A DNA stretch of 14,682 nt from Candidatus Eisenbergiella stercorigallinarum (GTDB lineage: Bacteria; Bacillota; Clostridia; Lachnospirales; Lachnospiraceae). Shown in pieces: positions 7,238 to 13,199 of the stretch. A program made the translations under genes and the position numbers. Location of the stretch: the NCBI GenBank assembly GCA_019120525.1, contig DWUW01000005.1, forward strand, positions 1-14,682, read 5' to 3'. The notes beneath the pieces were generated by a model. That model saw nothing but the letters and a program-made list of their open reading frames with translations, made no database searches and was not told where the DNA came from. Positions within the stretch are counted from its first letter, which is position 1. Each line of letters begins with the position of its first letter.

Positions 7238-7285
7238 AAACGAATACGAAATCTATAAGGGTCAAAAGGTAATGGAGGGATTAGT

Positions 7286-7621
7286 ATGACCAAAGCACAG
7301 ATCTTGAAGAAGGAAATTTTAAGCCAGTACAGAAGCGTAAGGCAGTTTGCCCTTGAGATGCAGATTCCTTACAGCACTCTGGTGACAGCATTGGAACGCG
7401 GGATCGACGGAATGGCTTACGGCACGGTGATCAAAATGTGCAGCAAGTTAAACCTGAATCCTGTAGATTTCAGCTCCCTGGAAAGGGATACTACCATCAG
7501 CGAGCAGCTTCTGGAAAACAGAGTGATGCAGTATTATGTAAAGCTGAATCAGGAAGGAAGAGACAAGATCCTCGGCCTGATGGATGATTTTGTACAGATC
7601 AGGAAGTACAAAGCGAAATAA
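7286..7621 (+). CDS. Small XRE-like helix-turn-helix DNA-binding protein
   Basis: 111 residues. The N-terminal half looks like an XRE/Cro helix-turn-helix (about residues 15-62): 'SVRQFALEMQIPYSTLVTAL' resembles the two-helix motif, and 'MCSKLNLNPVDF' resembles the usual final helix of such domains. The C-terminal half is helical and charged ('YYVKLNQEGRDKILGLMDDF') and may mediate dimer formation. The role is probably transcriptional regulation; the target is unknown. The start at ATG 7286 has GGAGGG (7274-7279) 6 bases upstream. It has its own promoter and lies 19 bases before glf, so the two may be one operon and this protein could control it; that link is inference only. Proteins of this compact type are common in Lachnospiraceae chromosomes and in mobile elements, and no element genes accompany it here. 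Confidence 0.85.
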   Translation: MTKAQILKKEILSQYRSVRQFALEMQIPYSTLVTALERGIDGMAYGTVIKMCSKLNLNPVDFSSLERDTTISEQLLENRVMQYYVKLNQEGRDKILGLMDDFVQIRKYKAK

Positions 7622-7640
7622 CGCGTAAGGAGAGAGTTTC

Positions 7641-8759
7641 ATGCATTATGATTATCTGATCGTGGGGACGGGGCTGTTTGGGGCGTGCTTTGCGCATGAG
7701 ATGCATAAGGCCGGCAAAAGCTGTCTGGTGATCGACAGAAGAGACCATATTGCCGGAAATATCTATACCCAGGAAAGTATGGGCATCCAGGTACACAGAT
7801 ACGGCGCCCATATCTTCCATACCTCTGACAGGCAGATCTGGGACTATATCAGGGAATTCGCCGAATTTAATCATTATATTAATTCGCCGGTGGCCGTCTA
7901 TAAGGACGAGCTTTATAACCTTCCCTTTAATATGAATACCTTCAGCCGGATGTGGGGGATAAAGAAACCGGCCGAAGCGAAAAAGATCATTGAGGACCAG
8001 ATCGCCGGACTGCATATCGAAGAGCCGAAAAATCTGGAGGAGCAGGCGCTGTCTCTGGCGGGGCGTGACGTTTATGAGAAGCTGATCAAGGGCTACACGG
8101 AAAAGCAATGGGGGAGGGACTGCCGTGAGCTTCCGGCTTTCATCATTAAAAGGGTACCGCTTCGATTTCGTTATGACAACAACTATTTCAACGACCCTTA
8201 TCAGGGAATCCCGGTCGGCGGATATACGCAGATCGTACAGAAGATGCTGGAAGGCAGCACAGTGCGCACCGGTATTTCCTACAGACAGTTCCTGGAGGAG
8301 AACGCTTCCTGCGCTGAGCCGGATACCTGGGACAGGCTGCTCTATACGGGCATGATCGACGAGTATTTCGGTTATCAGCTCGGAACGCTGGAGTACCGTT
8401 CCCTGCGGTTTGAGACGGAAGAGCTTCCGGAGGAAGACAACTACCAGGGAAACGCGGTGGTTAACTATACGGACAGAGAGGTTCCGTATACCCGTATCAT
8501 CGAGCACAAGCATTTTGAATTTGGGACGCAGCACGGAACCGTCATCACCAGAGAATATCCTGCCAGATGGAAGCCGGGCGACGAGCCTTATTATCCTGTG
8601 AACGATGAGAAGAACATGGCCCTGTATGAAAAGTACCGTGCGCTTGCGCAGAAGGAAGAAAATGTCCTCTTCGGCGGACGGCTGGGCGGTTATCGGTATT
8701 ATGATATGGACAAGGTGCTTCGGGCGGCGCTTGATATGGTGCAGAAGGAGCTTTCCTGA
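7641..8759 (+). CDS. glf: UDP-galactopyranose mutase
   Basis: FAD-dependent enzyme that converts UDP-galactopyranose to UDP-galactofuranose, the donor for galactofuranose in surface polysaccharides; cytoplasmic. 372 residues, the typical bacterial length. The N-terminal Rossmann fold is clear: 'GTGLFG' at residues 9-14 followed by 'VIDRRDHIAGN'. Other family marks are 'RYGAHIFHTSD', 'GYTEKQWGRD', 'TGMIDEYFGYQLGTLEYRSL', and the C-terminal 'FGGRLGGYRYYDMDKVL' FAD-contact segment. The start ATG 7641 has AAGGAGAG (7628-7635) upstream. No glycosyltransferase or other capsule gene is in the window, so this glf stands apart from a polysaccharide cluster, with only the XRE-like gene beside it. Base composition looks less GC-rich than the birA-dusB region. 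No clear terminator follows. Confidence 0.95.
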   Translation: MHYDYLIVGTGLFGACFAHEMHKAGKSCLVIDRRDHIAGNIYTQESMGIQVHRYGAHIFHTSDRQIWDYIREFAEFNHYINSPVAVYKDELYNLPFNMNTFSRMWGIKKPAEAKKIIEDQIAGLHIEEPKNLEEQALSLAGRDVYEKLIKGYTEKQWGRDCRELPAFIIKRVPLRFRYDNNYFNDPYQGIPVGGYTQIVQKMLEGSTVRTGISYRQFLEENASCAEPDTWDRLLYTGMIDEYFGYQLGTLEYRSLRFETEELPEEDNYQGNAVVNYTDREVPYTRIIEHKHFEFGTQHGTVITREYPARWKPGDEPYYPVNDEKNMALYEKYRALAQKEENVLFGGRLGGYRYYDMDKVLRAALDMVQKELS

Positions 8760-8798
8760 GAAGAATGCCCGGCTGAGACGGCCGGTTCCTGATACAAA

Positions 8799-8847
8799 AT
8801 AGCACGAAAAGAAAAAAGGGGATTGCGCTTTTTCCTTTTCGTGCTAT
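8799..8847. repeat. 20-bp inverted repeat overlapping the carboxyltransferase promoter
   Basis: The left arm 8799-8818 (ATAGCACGAAAAGAAAAAAG) matches the complement of the right arm 8828-8847 with one A-C mismatch and a 9-base loop. The right arm runs into the -10 box at 8845. It is not followed by a T-run, so a simple terminator for glf is doubtful; a bidirectional terminator, an operator or a cruciform are alternatives. Confidence 0.65.
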
Positions 8848-8850
8848 AAT
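8823..8850 (+). promoter_or_regulatory. Extended -10 promoter of the carboxyltransferase gene
   Basis: TTGCGC (8823-8828), 16 bases, TATAAT (8845-8850), with a TGC just before the -10 (8842-8844), giving the extended TGnTATAAT form. It lies about 108 bases before the preferred start codon. The consensus -10 with its TGn extension makes it one of the stronger promoters here. Confidence 0.75.
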
Positions 8851-8862
8851 ATTGCCAAAATG

Positions 8863-8877
8863 ATTTGAATATCAAAT
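8863..8877. promoter_or_regulatory. TTTGA-N3-TCAAA palindrome, possible FabT-like operator
   Basis: ATTTGA (8863-8868), ATA, TCAAAT (8872-8877) form a perfect 6-bp inverted repeat just downstream of the -10 box, about +7 to +21 of the expected transcript start. The pattern resembles, from memory, the site of the MarR-family lipid regulator FabT of streptococci (TTTGA...TCAAA). No such regulator gene is in the window, so the assignment is an inference from pattern and gene context. Confidence 0.45.
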
Positions 8878-8958
8878 AATTTAGAAATCAAAAAATAAGC
8901 AGATCAAATGAAAGCGTCCCGCAGGGACCGCTTTTTGAGAAAGAAAAGGAGGCAGCAG

Positions 8959-10647
8959 ATGAACTGGGAACAGGCCAGGCAGGATCTGGAGGAAAGAAGG
9001 AAAAAGGCGCTTTGCGGAGGCGGGGAAGCGAAGATACAGAAGCAGCACGACGGCGGGAAGCTGACGGCGAGGGAACGCCTGGAGCTGCTGTTTGACAAAG
9101 GGACCTTTGTGGAGACAGATACCCTGGTGGAATCCAGGATCGATGATTTTGACCTGGACAAAAGAAGGGTTCCCGGAGACGGCGTGGTGACGGGATACGG
9201 CTATGTGGAAGGAAGGCTGGTCTACGCGGCCAGCGAGGACTTTACCGTGATCGGCGGGACGCTGGGAGAGAGCCATTCCATGAAGATCCGCAGGATCCAG
9301 GACATGGCGCTGGAGATGAAGGCTCCCTTCGTGTGCATCAATGACAGCGGCGGAGCCAGGATCGAGGAGGGGATCGATTCCCTGAGCGGCTACGCGGGCA
9401 TGTTCTTACGCCACACAAAGGCCAGCGGCGTGATCCCCCAGATCGCCGTGATCCTCGGCCCCTGTTCCGGTGGCGCCTGCTACGCGCCCGCCATCTGCGA
9501 CTTCATTTTCATGGTGAAGAATACGTCCAAGATGTTCATCACCGGGCCGAACGTGGTAAAAACCGTGATCAACGAGGAGACCACGGTGGAGGAGCTGGGC
9601 GGGGCCATGGTGCACGCGGAAAAGAGCGGCGTTTCCCATTTTACCTACGACAGCGAACAGGAATGCCTGATGGGCGTAAGGAAGCTGCTCAATTACCTTC
9701 CGTCCAGCTATGGCCAGAAGGCTCCGGTCATCCTGAAGGAGGAAAAGAAGGCTCTGTCCAGAAGCTTTAACCGCGTCCTGGAACGCATGGGAGGCCTGGG
9801 AAGGAAGCTGCACGGGAAAAAGGAAAAGGAGGTGCGCGCCATGGCCTCCGGCACCGGGATGGATCCGGAAGAGGCGCGCCGCAGGAAGCTGAACCCCTGC
9901 GCCCTTCTGACCTCGATCGTACCGGACAATTCCAGGCATGCCTACGATGTGAAGAAGGTGATCGACTGCATCGTGGACTGGGACAGCTTTTTTGAAGTAC
10001 AGGCACAATTCGCGAAGAATGTGGTGGTTGGATTTTCCCGTATGGAAGGAAATACGGTGGGCATCGTGGCGAACCAGCCTATGGTGATGGGCGGCTCGCT
10101 GGATTACCACGCGTCCGACAAGGCGGCCCGTTTCATCCGCTTCTGCGACTGCTTCAATATTCCGTTAGTCACCCTGGTGGATGTGCCCGCATTCCTGCCC
10201 GGAACCGCGCAGGAGCATAACGGCATCATCCGCCATGGCGCGAAGATGCTGTACGCCTATTCGGAAGCGACTGTGCCGAAGATCTCCGTCATCCTGAGAA
10301 AAGCCTATGGCGGCGCGTATATCGCCATGAATTCCAAGGAGATGGGGGCGGATTATGTGTATGCCTGGCCCATTGCCGAGATCGCGGTGATGGGAGCCGA
10401 AGGGGCGGTAAACATCGCGTTCCGCAGAAAGATCAAGGCCGCGGACGATCCGGAGGCCATGCGCGCGGAGTGCATCCGCGAATACGAGAAACGCTTCCTG
10501 AACCCCTATGTCGCGGCTTCCCGCGGCTTTGTGGATGAGGTGATCCACCCGGAAGAGACCAGGGAAAGGCTTCTGTCTTCCCTGAAGGCCTTTGCCGGAA
10601 AGGAAGCGGCGGCCCCGAAGAAGAAACATGGAAATATCCCCCTGTGA
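8959..10647 (+). CDS. Biotin-dependent acyl-CoA carboxyltransferase subunit (PccB/MmdA family)
   Basis: Moves a carboxyl group between carboxybiotin and an acyl-CoA (acetyl-, propionyl- or methylmalonyl-CoA), as the beta subunit of an acyl-CoA carboxylase or the alpha subunit of a sodium-pumping decarboxylase. Start ATG 8959 is preferred over 8908 because AGGAGG (8947-8952) sits 6 bases before it. 562 residues; relatives are usually about 510-520. Both crotonase-type halves are complete: 'GGKLTARERLELLFD', 'NDSGGARIEEG' and 'GPCSGGACYAPA' in the N-half; 'PAFLPGTAQEHNGIIRHGAK' and 'RKAYGGAYIAMNSKEMGAD' in the C-half; terminal 'KKHGNIPL'. Residue 455, a position linked to acyl-chain choice in actinobacterial relatives (Asp422 of Streptomyces PccB), is Ile. 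The linker between halves (about residues 260-315) is enlarged, basic and unusual. No biotin carrier, biotin carboxylase or membrane pump subunit is adjacent, so the substrate and direction stay open. Confidence 0.9.
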   Translation: MNWEQARQDLEERRKKALCGGGEAKIQKQHDGGKLTARERLELLFDKGTFVETDTLVESRIDDFDLDKRRVPGDGVVTGYGYVEGRLVYAASEDFTVIGGTLGESHSMKIRRIQDMALEMKAPFVCINDSGGARIEEGIDSLSGYAGMFLRHTKASGVIPQIAVILGPCSGGACYAPAICDFIFMVKNTSKMFITGPNVVKTVINEETTVEELGGAMVHAEKSGVSHFTYDSEQECLMGVRKLLNYLPSSYGQKAPVILKEEKKALSRSFNRVLERMGGLGRKLHGKKEKEVRAMASGTGMDPEEARRRKLNPCALLTSIVPDNSRHAYDVKKVIDCIVDWDSFFEVQAQFAKNVVVGFSRMEGNTVGIVANQPMVMGGSLDYHASDKAARFIRFCDCFNIPLVTLVDVPAFLPGTAQEHNGIIRHGAKMLYAYSEATVPKISVILRKAYGGAYIAMNSKEMGADYVYAWPIAEIAVMGAEGAVNIAFRRKIKAADDPEAMRAECIREYEKRFLNPYVAASRGFVDEVIHPEETRERLLSSLKAFAGKEAAAPKKKHGNIPL

Positions 10648-10684
10648 TCCGGTGCCGAAGGCAGGCGGCAGGGCGGAAATCCGG

Positions 10685-10723
10685 GAAGCGGCGGGCGCGG
10701 CCGGTTGACGCGCCCGCCGCTTC
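10685..10723 (+). terminator. GC-rich 15-bp hairpin after the carboxyltransferase gene
   Basis: GAAGCGGCGGGCGCG (10685-10699) pairs perfectly with CGCGCCCGCCGCTTC (10709-10723); loop of 9 bases. It is 37 bases after the stop codon. A T-run is lacking (TGCTGTAT follows), so termination may be incomplete. It encloses the -35 box of the next promoter. Confidence 0.6.
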
Positions 10724-10734
10724 TGCTGTATGAT
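10705..10734 (+). promoter_or_regulatory. Putative promoter for the phosphopantetheinyl transferase gene
   Basis: TTGACG (10705-10710), 18 bases, TATGAT (10729-10734), about 56 bases before the preferred start. The -35 lies in the loop and right arm of the hairpin 10685-10723. Confidence 0.55.
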
Positions 10735-10790
10735 AGGTAGGATAAAGGCGAAAGGCCATGGGACGAAAAAAAGCCTGGACGGAGGGAAGC

Positions 10791-11438
10791 ATGCCGGAAA
10801 AGGAAAAAATCTTCATTTATCTGAAAAGCCTGCCCGCGCCGGAAAGAAGCGGCGCGCAAGGGCATGCGCGGCAGAAGGGGCTTTCCCGCCGCTTCCTGGA
10901 AGAGACGGCCGACGCTTATCTGGAGAGGCTGGGACGAAAGGAGCGGACGGGCGGATGGCAGATCGGAGAAGGGGAAAGGGGAAAGCCCTTTTTTGCCGGA
11001 CATCCGGAGGTCTGCTTTTCCATCAGCCACAGCGGCTCTCTCTGGTGCTGCGCCTTCTCAGCGGCCCCCGTCGGCCTGGATATCCAGGCGCTCGGTTTTG
11101 GGCGCAAAGATTCTGCGCCGCAGGAGGAACGCCTGCGGATTCGGACGGGACGGATCGCGGATCGCTTTTTCCATCCCTGGGAGCGGGCGTGGCTGCGGGA
11201 AGGCGGAGATTTTTTTTCGGTCTGGGCGGCCAAGGAAAGCTATGTGAAATATACGGGGGAGGGAATGGGAAGACGCTTCGACAGCTTCGCGGTCGCGGAT
11301 GAAAACGGATTGCTCGCTTCTGTGAAGACGGACGGCCCCTGCGCGGAGCTCAGGCTGCTGCCGGCCCCGCCTTCCTGCCGTCTTTGCCTGTGCGCGGGGA
11401 AGATCGGGGAGACGGAGATTTTTCACAAAATCCCTTGA
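10791..11438 (+). CDS. 4'-phosphopantetheinyl transferase (Sfp type)
   Basis: Transfers the phosphopantetheine arm of coenzyme A to a serine of carrier proteins, making them active for fatty acid, polyketide or non-ribosomal peptide synthesis. Start ATG 10791 is preferred to ATG 10758 because GGAGGG (10781-10786) lies 4 bases before it; 215 residues, normal for Sfp types. Motifs: 'FSISHSGSLWCCAFS', 'PVGLDIQ' and 'FFHPWERAWL', then 'WAAKESYVKYTG'. Mg-binding residues would be Asp 97 and Glu 149; the acidic residue two after Asp 97 in Sfp (DIE) is Gln 99 here. Variants at that site exist in other transferases, so activity is likely but the metal site may differ. No peptide or polyketide synthase genes are in view, and the partner is unknown; the fatty-acid acyl carrier protein is possible if no AcpS exists. 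The stop codon lies in the -35 box of the rpmG promoter. Confidence 0.88.
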   Translation: MPEKEKIFIYLKSLPAPERSGAQGHARQKGLSRRFLEETADAYLERLGRKERTGGWQIGEGERGKPFFAGHPEVCFSISHSGSLWCCAFSAAPVGLDIQALGFGRKDSAPQEERLRIRTGRIADRFFHPWERAWLREGGDFFSVWAAKESYVKYTGEGMGRRFDSFAVADENGLLASVKTDGPCAELRLLPAPPSCRLCLCAGKIGETEIFHKIP

Positions 11439-11463
11439 CGCGTTCCCGTCCTTATGCTATAGT
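11435..11463 (+). promoter_or_regulatory. Promoter of the rpmG-secE-nusG-rplK-rplA operon
   Basis: TTGACG (11435-11440), 17 bases, TATAGT (11458-11463), with TGC immediately before the -10 (11455-11457), so an extended -10. The TGA stop of the preceding gene (11436-11438) is inside the -35 box. The leader that follows includes a T8 run at 11489-11496 preceded by the weak AAGA...TCTT pair; a leader attenuator is possible but not convincing. Confidence 0.8.
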
Positions 11464-11539
11464 CATAGGGCGAGATAAGATTTAGGTCTTTTTTTTATGC
11501 TTAAAATCAGGAAAATTACTCAGGCGGAGGTGGATGAAC

Positions 11540-11689
11540 ATGCGTACAAGAATTACACTGGCATGTACGGAGTGCAAACAGCGCAACTACAACACGACGA
11601 AGGATAAGAAGGCGCATCCGGACAGAATGGAAACGAAGAAATACTGCAGATTCTGCAAGAAGCACACGGTACACAAGGAAACAAAATAA
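11540..11689 (+). CDS. rpmG: 50S ribosomal protein bL33
   Basis: Small protein of the large ribosomal subunit near the E site. 49 residues beginning 'MRTRITLACTECKQRNYNT'. It keeps both CxxC pairs ('CTEC' and 'CRFC'), so it is the zinc-binding (C+) form. Start ATG 11540 has GGAGGTGG (11525-11532) 7 bases upstream; an ATG at 11534 would be too close to it. It is the first gene after the strong promoter at 11435 and precedes secE and nusG, the usual order in Firmicutes. Confidence 0.97.
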   Translation: MRTRITLACTECKQRNYNTTKDKKAHPDRMETKKYCRFCKKHTVHKETK

Positions 11690-11697
11690 TTTCCAGC

Positions 11698-11725
11698 GGG
11701 AGGACGGCCTTTTTGCCGGTTTCCC
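11698..11725 (+). other. Hairpin between rpmG and secE
   Basis: GGGAGGACGGC (11698-11708) pairs with GCCGGTTTCCC (11715-11725), with one A-G mismatch and two G-U pairs; the loop is CTTTTT. It begins 9 bases after the rpmG stop. No T-run follows, so it may protect or process the mRNA and not end it. The rest of the 106-base gap shows no tRNA or gene. Confidence 0.5.
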
Positions 11726-11795
11726 TTCGGAGCGTGTGTCGCTGCATGAGCGCCCGGCGGTTTCAGGCGCCTGTGCGGCAGAATGTGAGGAGAGA

Positions 11796-12011
11796 ATGAA
11801 TAATCCTTCAAAGGAAGCAAAAGCGACCAAGCCGGCCAAGCCGAAGTTCTTTCAGGGTGTGAAGGCGGAATTTAAGAAGATCACATGGCCGGATAAGGAG
11901 CTCCTGCTGAAGCAGTCTGTTGCTGTTGTTGCGATTTCCATCGTTCTGGGGGCGGTCATTGCTGTGCTTGACCTGGTCCTTCAGTATGCGGTCGATTTTC
12001 TTGTGAAATAA
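11796..12011 (+). CDS. secE: Preprotein translocase subunit SecE
   Basis: Clamp subunit of the SecYEG protein-export channel in the inner membrane. 71 residues from ATG 11796, chosen because AGGAGAG (11788-11794) lies just before it; the in-frame ATG at 11736 would add 20 residues without a ribosome site. Layout: basic cytoplasmic N-terminus rich in Lys and Pro, the amphipathic 'FFQGVKAEFKKITWP' helix that is the family hallmark, then one membrane helix ('VAVVAISIVLGAVIAVLDLV'). The single-helix short form is normal for Gram-positive bacteria. It is followed by nusG after 18 bases. Confidence 0.95.
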   Translation: MNNPSKEAKATKPAKPKFFQGVKAEFKKITWPDKELLLKQSVAVVAISIVLGAVIAVLDLVLQYAVDFLVK

Positions 12012-12029
12012 CAGTGGCGGGGTGGACAT

Positions 12030-12548
12030 ATGGCAGAGGCAAACTGGTATGTTGTCCATACCTATTCCGGTTATGAGAATAAGGTAAAGGCCAACATTGA
12101 AAAAACAATTGAAAACAGGCATCTGGAGGATGAGATCCTGGAGGTCCGTGTCCCGCTGCAGGATGTGGTGGAGATGAAGAACGGAGCCAGAAGGGTCGTC
12201 CAGAAGAAGCTGTTCCCCGGTTATGTTCTGATCAATATGGTGATGAACGACGATACCTGGTATGTGGTGCGCAACACGCGCGGCGTGACCGGTTTTGTCG
12301 GCCCGGGAAGCAAGCCGGTCCCGCTTACGGAGGCGGAGATGAAGCCGCTCGGCATTCAGACGGAGAACGTTTCCATTGACTTCGGCGAGGGAGACATGAT
12401 CGTCGTTGTGGCCGGCGCCTGGAAGGATACGGTCGGCGTAGTCCAGAAGATCGACTACAGCAAGCAGACCGCTACGATCAATGTGGAGCTGTTCGGCAGG
12501 GAAACGCCTGTGGAGATCAGCTTCGCGGAGGTGCGTAAATCACAGTAG
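12030..12548 (+). CDS. nusG: Transcription termination/antitermination factor NusG
   Basis: Binds RNA polymerase, affects pausing and links transcription to translation or Rho. 172 residues, usual length. The N-terminal NGN domain opens with 'ANWYVVHTYSGYENKVK' and contains 'KKLFPGYVLINM' and 'NTRGVTGFVGPG'; the C-terminal KOW domain holds 'GDMIVVVAGAWKDTVGVVQ'. Start ATG 12030 has GGGGTGG (12018-12024) upstream. It lies 18 bases after secE and 125 before rplK, in the standard order of this operon. Confidence 0.97.
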   Translation: MAEANWYVVHTYSGYENKVKANIEKTIENRHLEDEILEVRVPLQDVVEMKNGARRVVQKKLFPGYVLINMVMNDDTWYVVRNTRGVTGFVGPGSKPVPLTEAEMKPLGIQTENVSIDFGEGDMIVVVAGAWKDTVGVVQKIDYSKQTATINVELFGRETPVEISFAEVRKSQ

Positions 12549-12592
12549 TTTGACGTTTGGCGGAGAGATCCGTTGAGCTGTGGAAGCAGTGC

Positions 12593-12645
12593 CCCGGCTG
12601 TGCCGGGCCGCGCGGAACCCGCGCGCATGACAATGGCTGCGCCAT
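12593..12645 (+). other. Cluster of three small hairpins before rplK
   Basis: CCCGGC-TGT-GCCGGG (12593-12607), CGCGCGG-AAC-CCGCGCG (12609-12625) and ATGGC-TGC-GCCAT (12633-12645) follow one another in the 125-base gap between nusG and rplK. All have 3-base loops and no mismatches. They may be a regulatory leader (the rplK-rplA mRNA is known to be controlled by L1 in other bacteria) or an RNA-processing site. No identified motif. Confidence 0.5.
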
Positions 12646-12673
12646 ACCACATTATATTTAGGAGGTGCCTGAC

Positions 12674-13099
12674 ATGGCAAAGAAAGTTACCGGATACATC
12701 AAGTTACAGATCCCTGCGGGAAAGGCTACCCCGGCTCCCCCGGTAGGCCCTGCGCTCGGACAGCATGGTGTGAACATCGTTGAATTTACCAAGCAGTTCA
12801 ACGCCAGGACAGCGGATAAGGGAGACCTGATCATCCCTGTTGTCATCACCGTTTACGCCGACAGAAGCTTCAGCTTCATCACCAAGACTCCGCCTGCGGC
12901 AGTTCTTCTGAAGAAGGCCTGCAATCTGAAGTCCGGATCCGGCGCGCCGAACAAGACGAAGGTTGCGACGATCTCCAAAGACAAGGTGAGAGAGATCGCC
13001 GAGCTGAAGATGCCTGACCTGAACGCGGCAAGCGTGGAAGCTGCGATGAGCATGATCGCGGGAACCGCAAGAAGCATGGGCATTGTGGTAGAAGACTGA
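12674..13099 (+). CDS. rplK: 50S ribosomal protein uL11
   Basis: Protein of the GTPase-associated centre of the large subunit; binds 23S rRNA and is needed for RelA-type stringent signalling. 141 residues, the standard length. The N-terminal domain has 'KLQIPAGKATPAPPVGPALG' and 'VNIVEFTKQFNA'; the C-terminal domain has 'KTPPAAVLLKKA' and ends with 'AGTARSMGIVVED'. ATG 12674 is chosen over the in-frame GTG 12665, which lies inside the GGAGGTG ribosome site (12661-12667). Confidence 0.98.
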   Translation: MAKKVTGYIKLQIPAGKATPAPPVGPALGQHGVNIVEFTKQFNARTADKGDLIIPVVITVYADRSFSFITKTPPAAVLLKKACNLKSGSGAPNKTKVATISKDKVREIAELKMPDLNAASVEAAMSMIAGTARSMGIVVED

Positions 13100-13132
13100 G
13101 AAGCAGGTCTGTTTTGTCTGGAAAAATTGGGA

Positions 13133-13173
13133 GCAGCATTCCGGCGGGAAAGCCGAAAATCACGAGGTGCTGC
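13133..13173 (+). other. Two-tier hairpin between rplK and rplA, possible L1 control site
   Basis: GCAGCA (13133-13138) pairs with TGCTGC (13168-13173); inside it CGGC (13142-13145) pairs with GCCG (13152-13155), leaving a short 5' and a 12-base 3' internal loop. Two helices around an asymmetric loop is the general shape of L1 binding sites on rRNA and mRNA. It is placed just before the rplA ribosome site. This is inference from shape and position. Confidence 0.45.
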
Positions 13174-13199
13174 GTTAACCACCAACGGAGGAATGGAAA

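Noticed and set aside
8799..8847. The inverted repeat read as a standard terminator of glf
   Set aside because: The stem is mostly A/T, no T-run follows the stem, and the right arm is part of a strong promoter. Kept as a repeat of uncertain role.
11470..11500. Leader attenuator before rpmG (T8 run)
   Set aside because: The preceding stem would have only about four base pairs, too weak to call.
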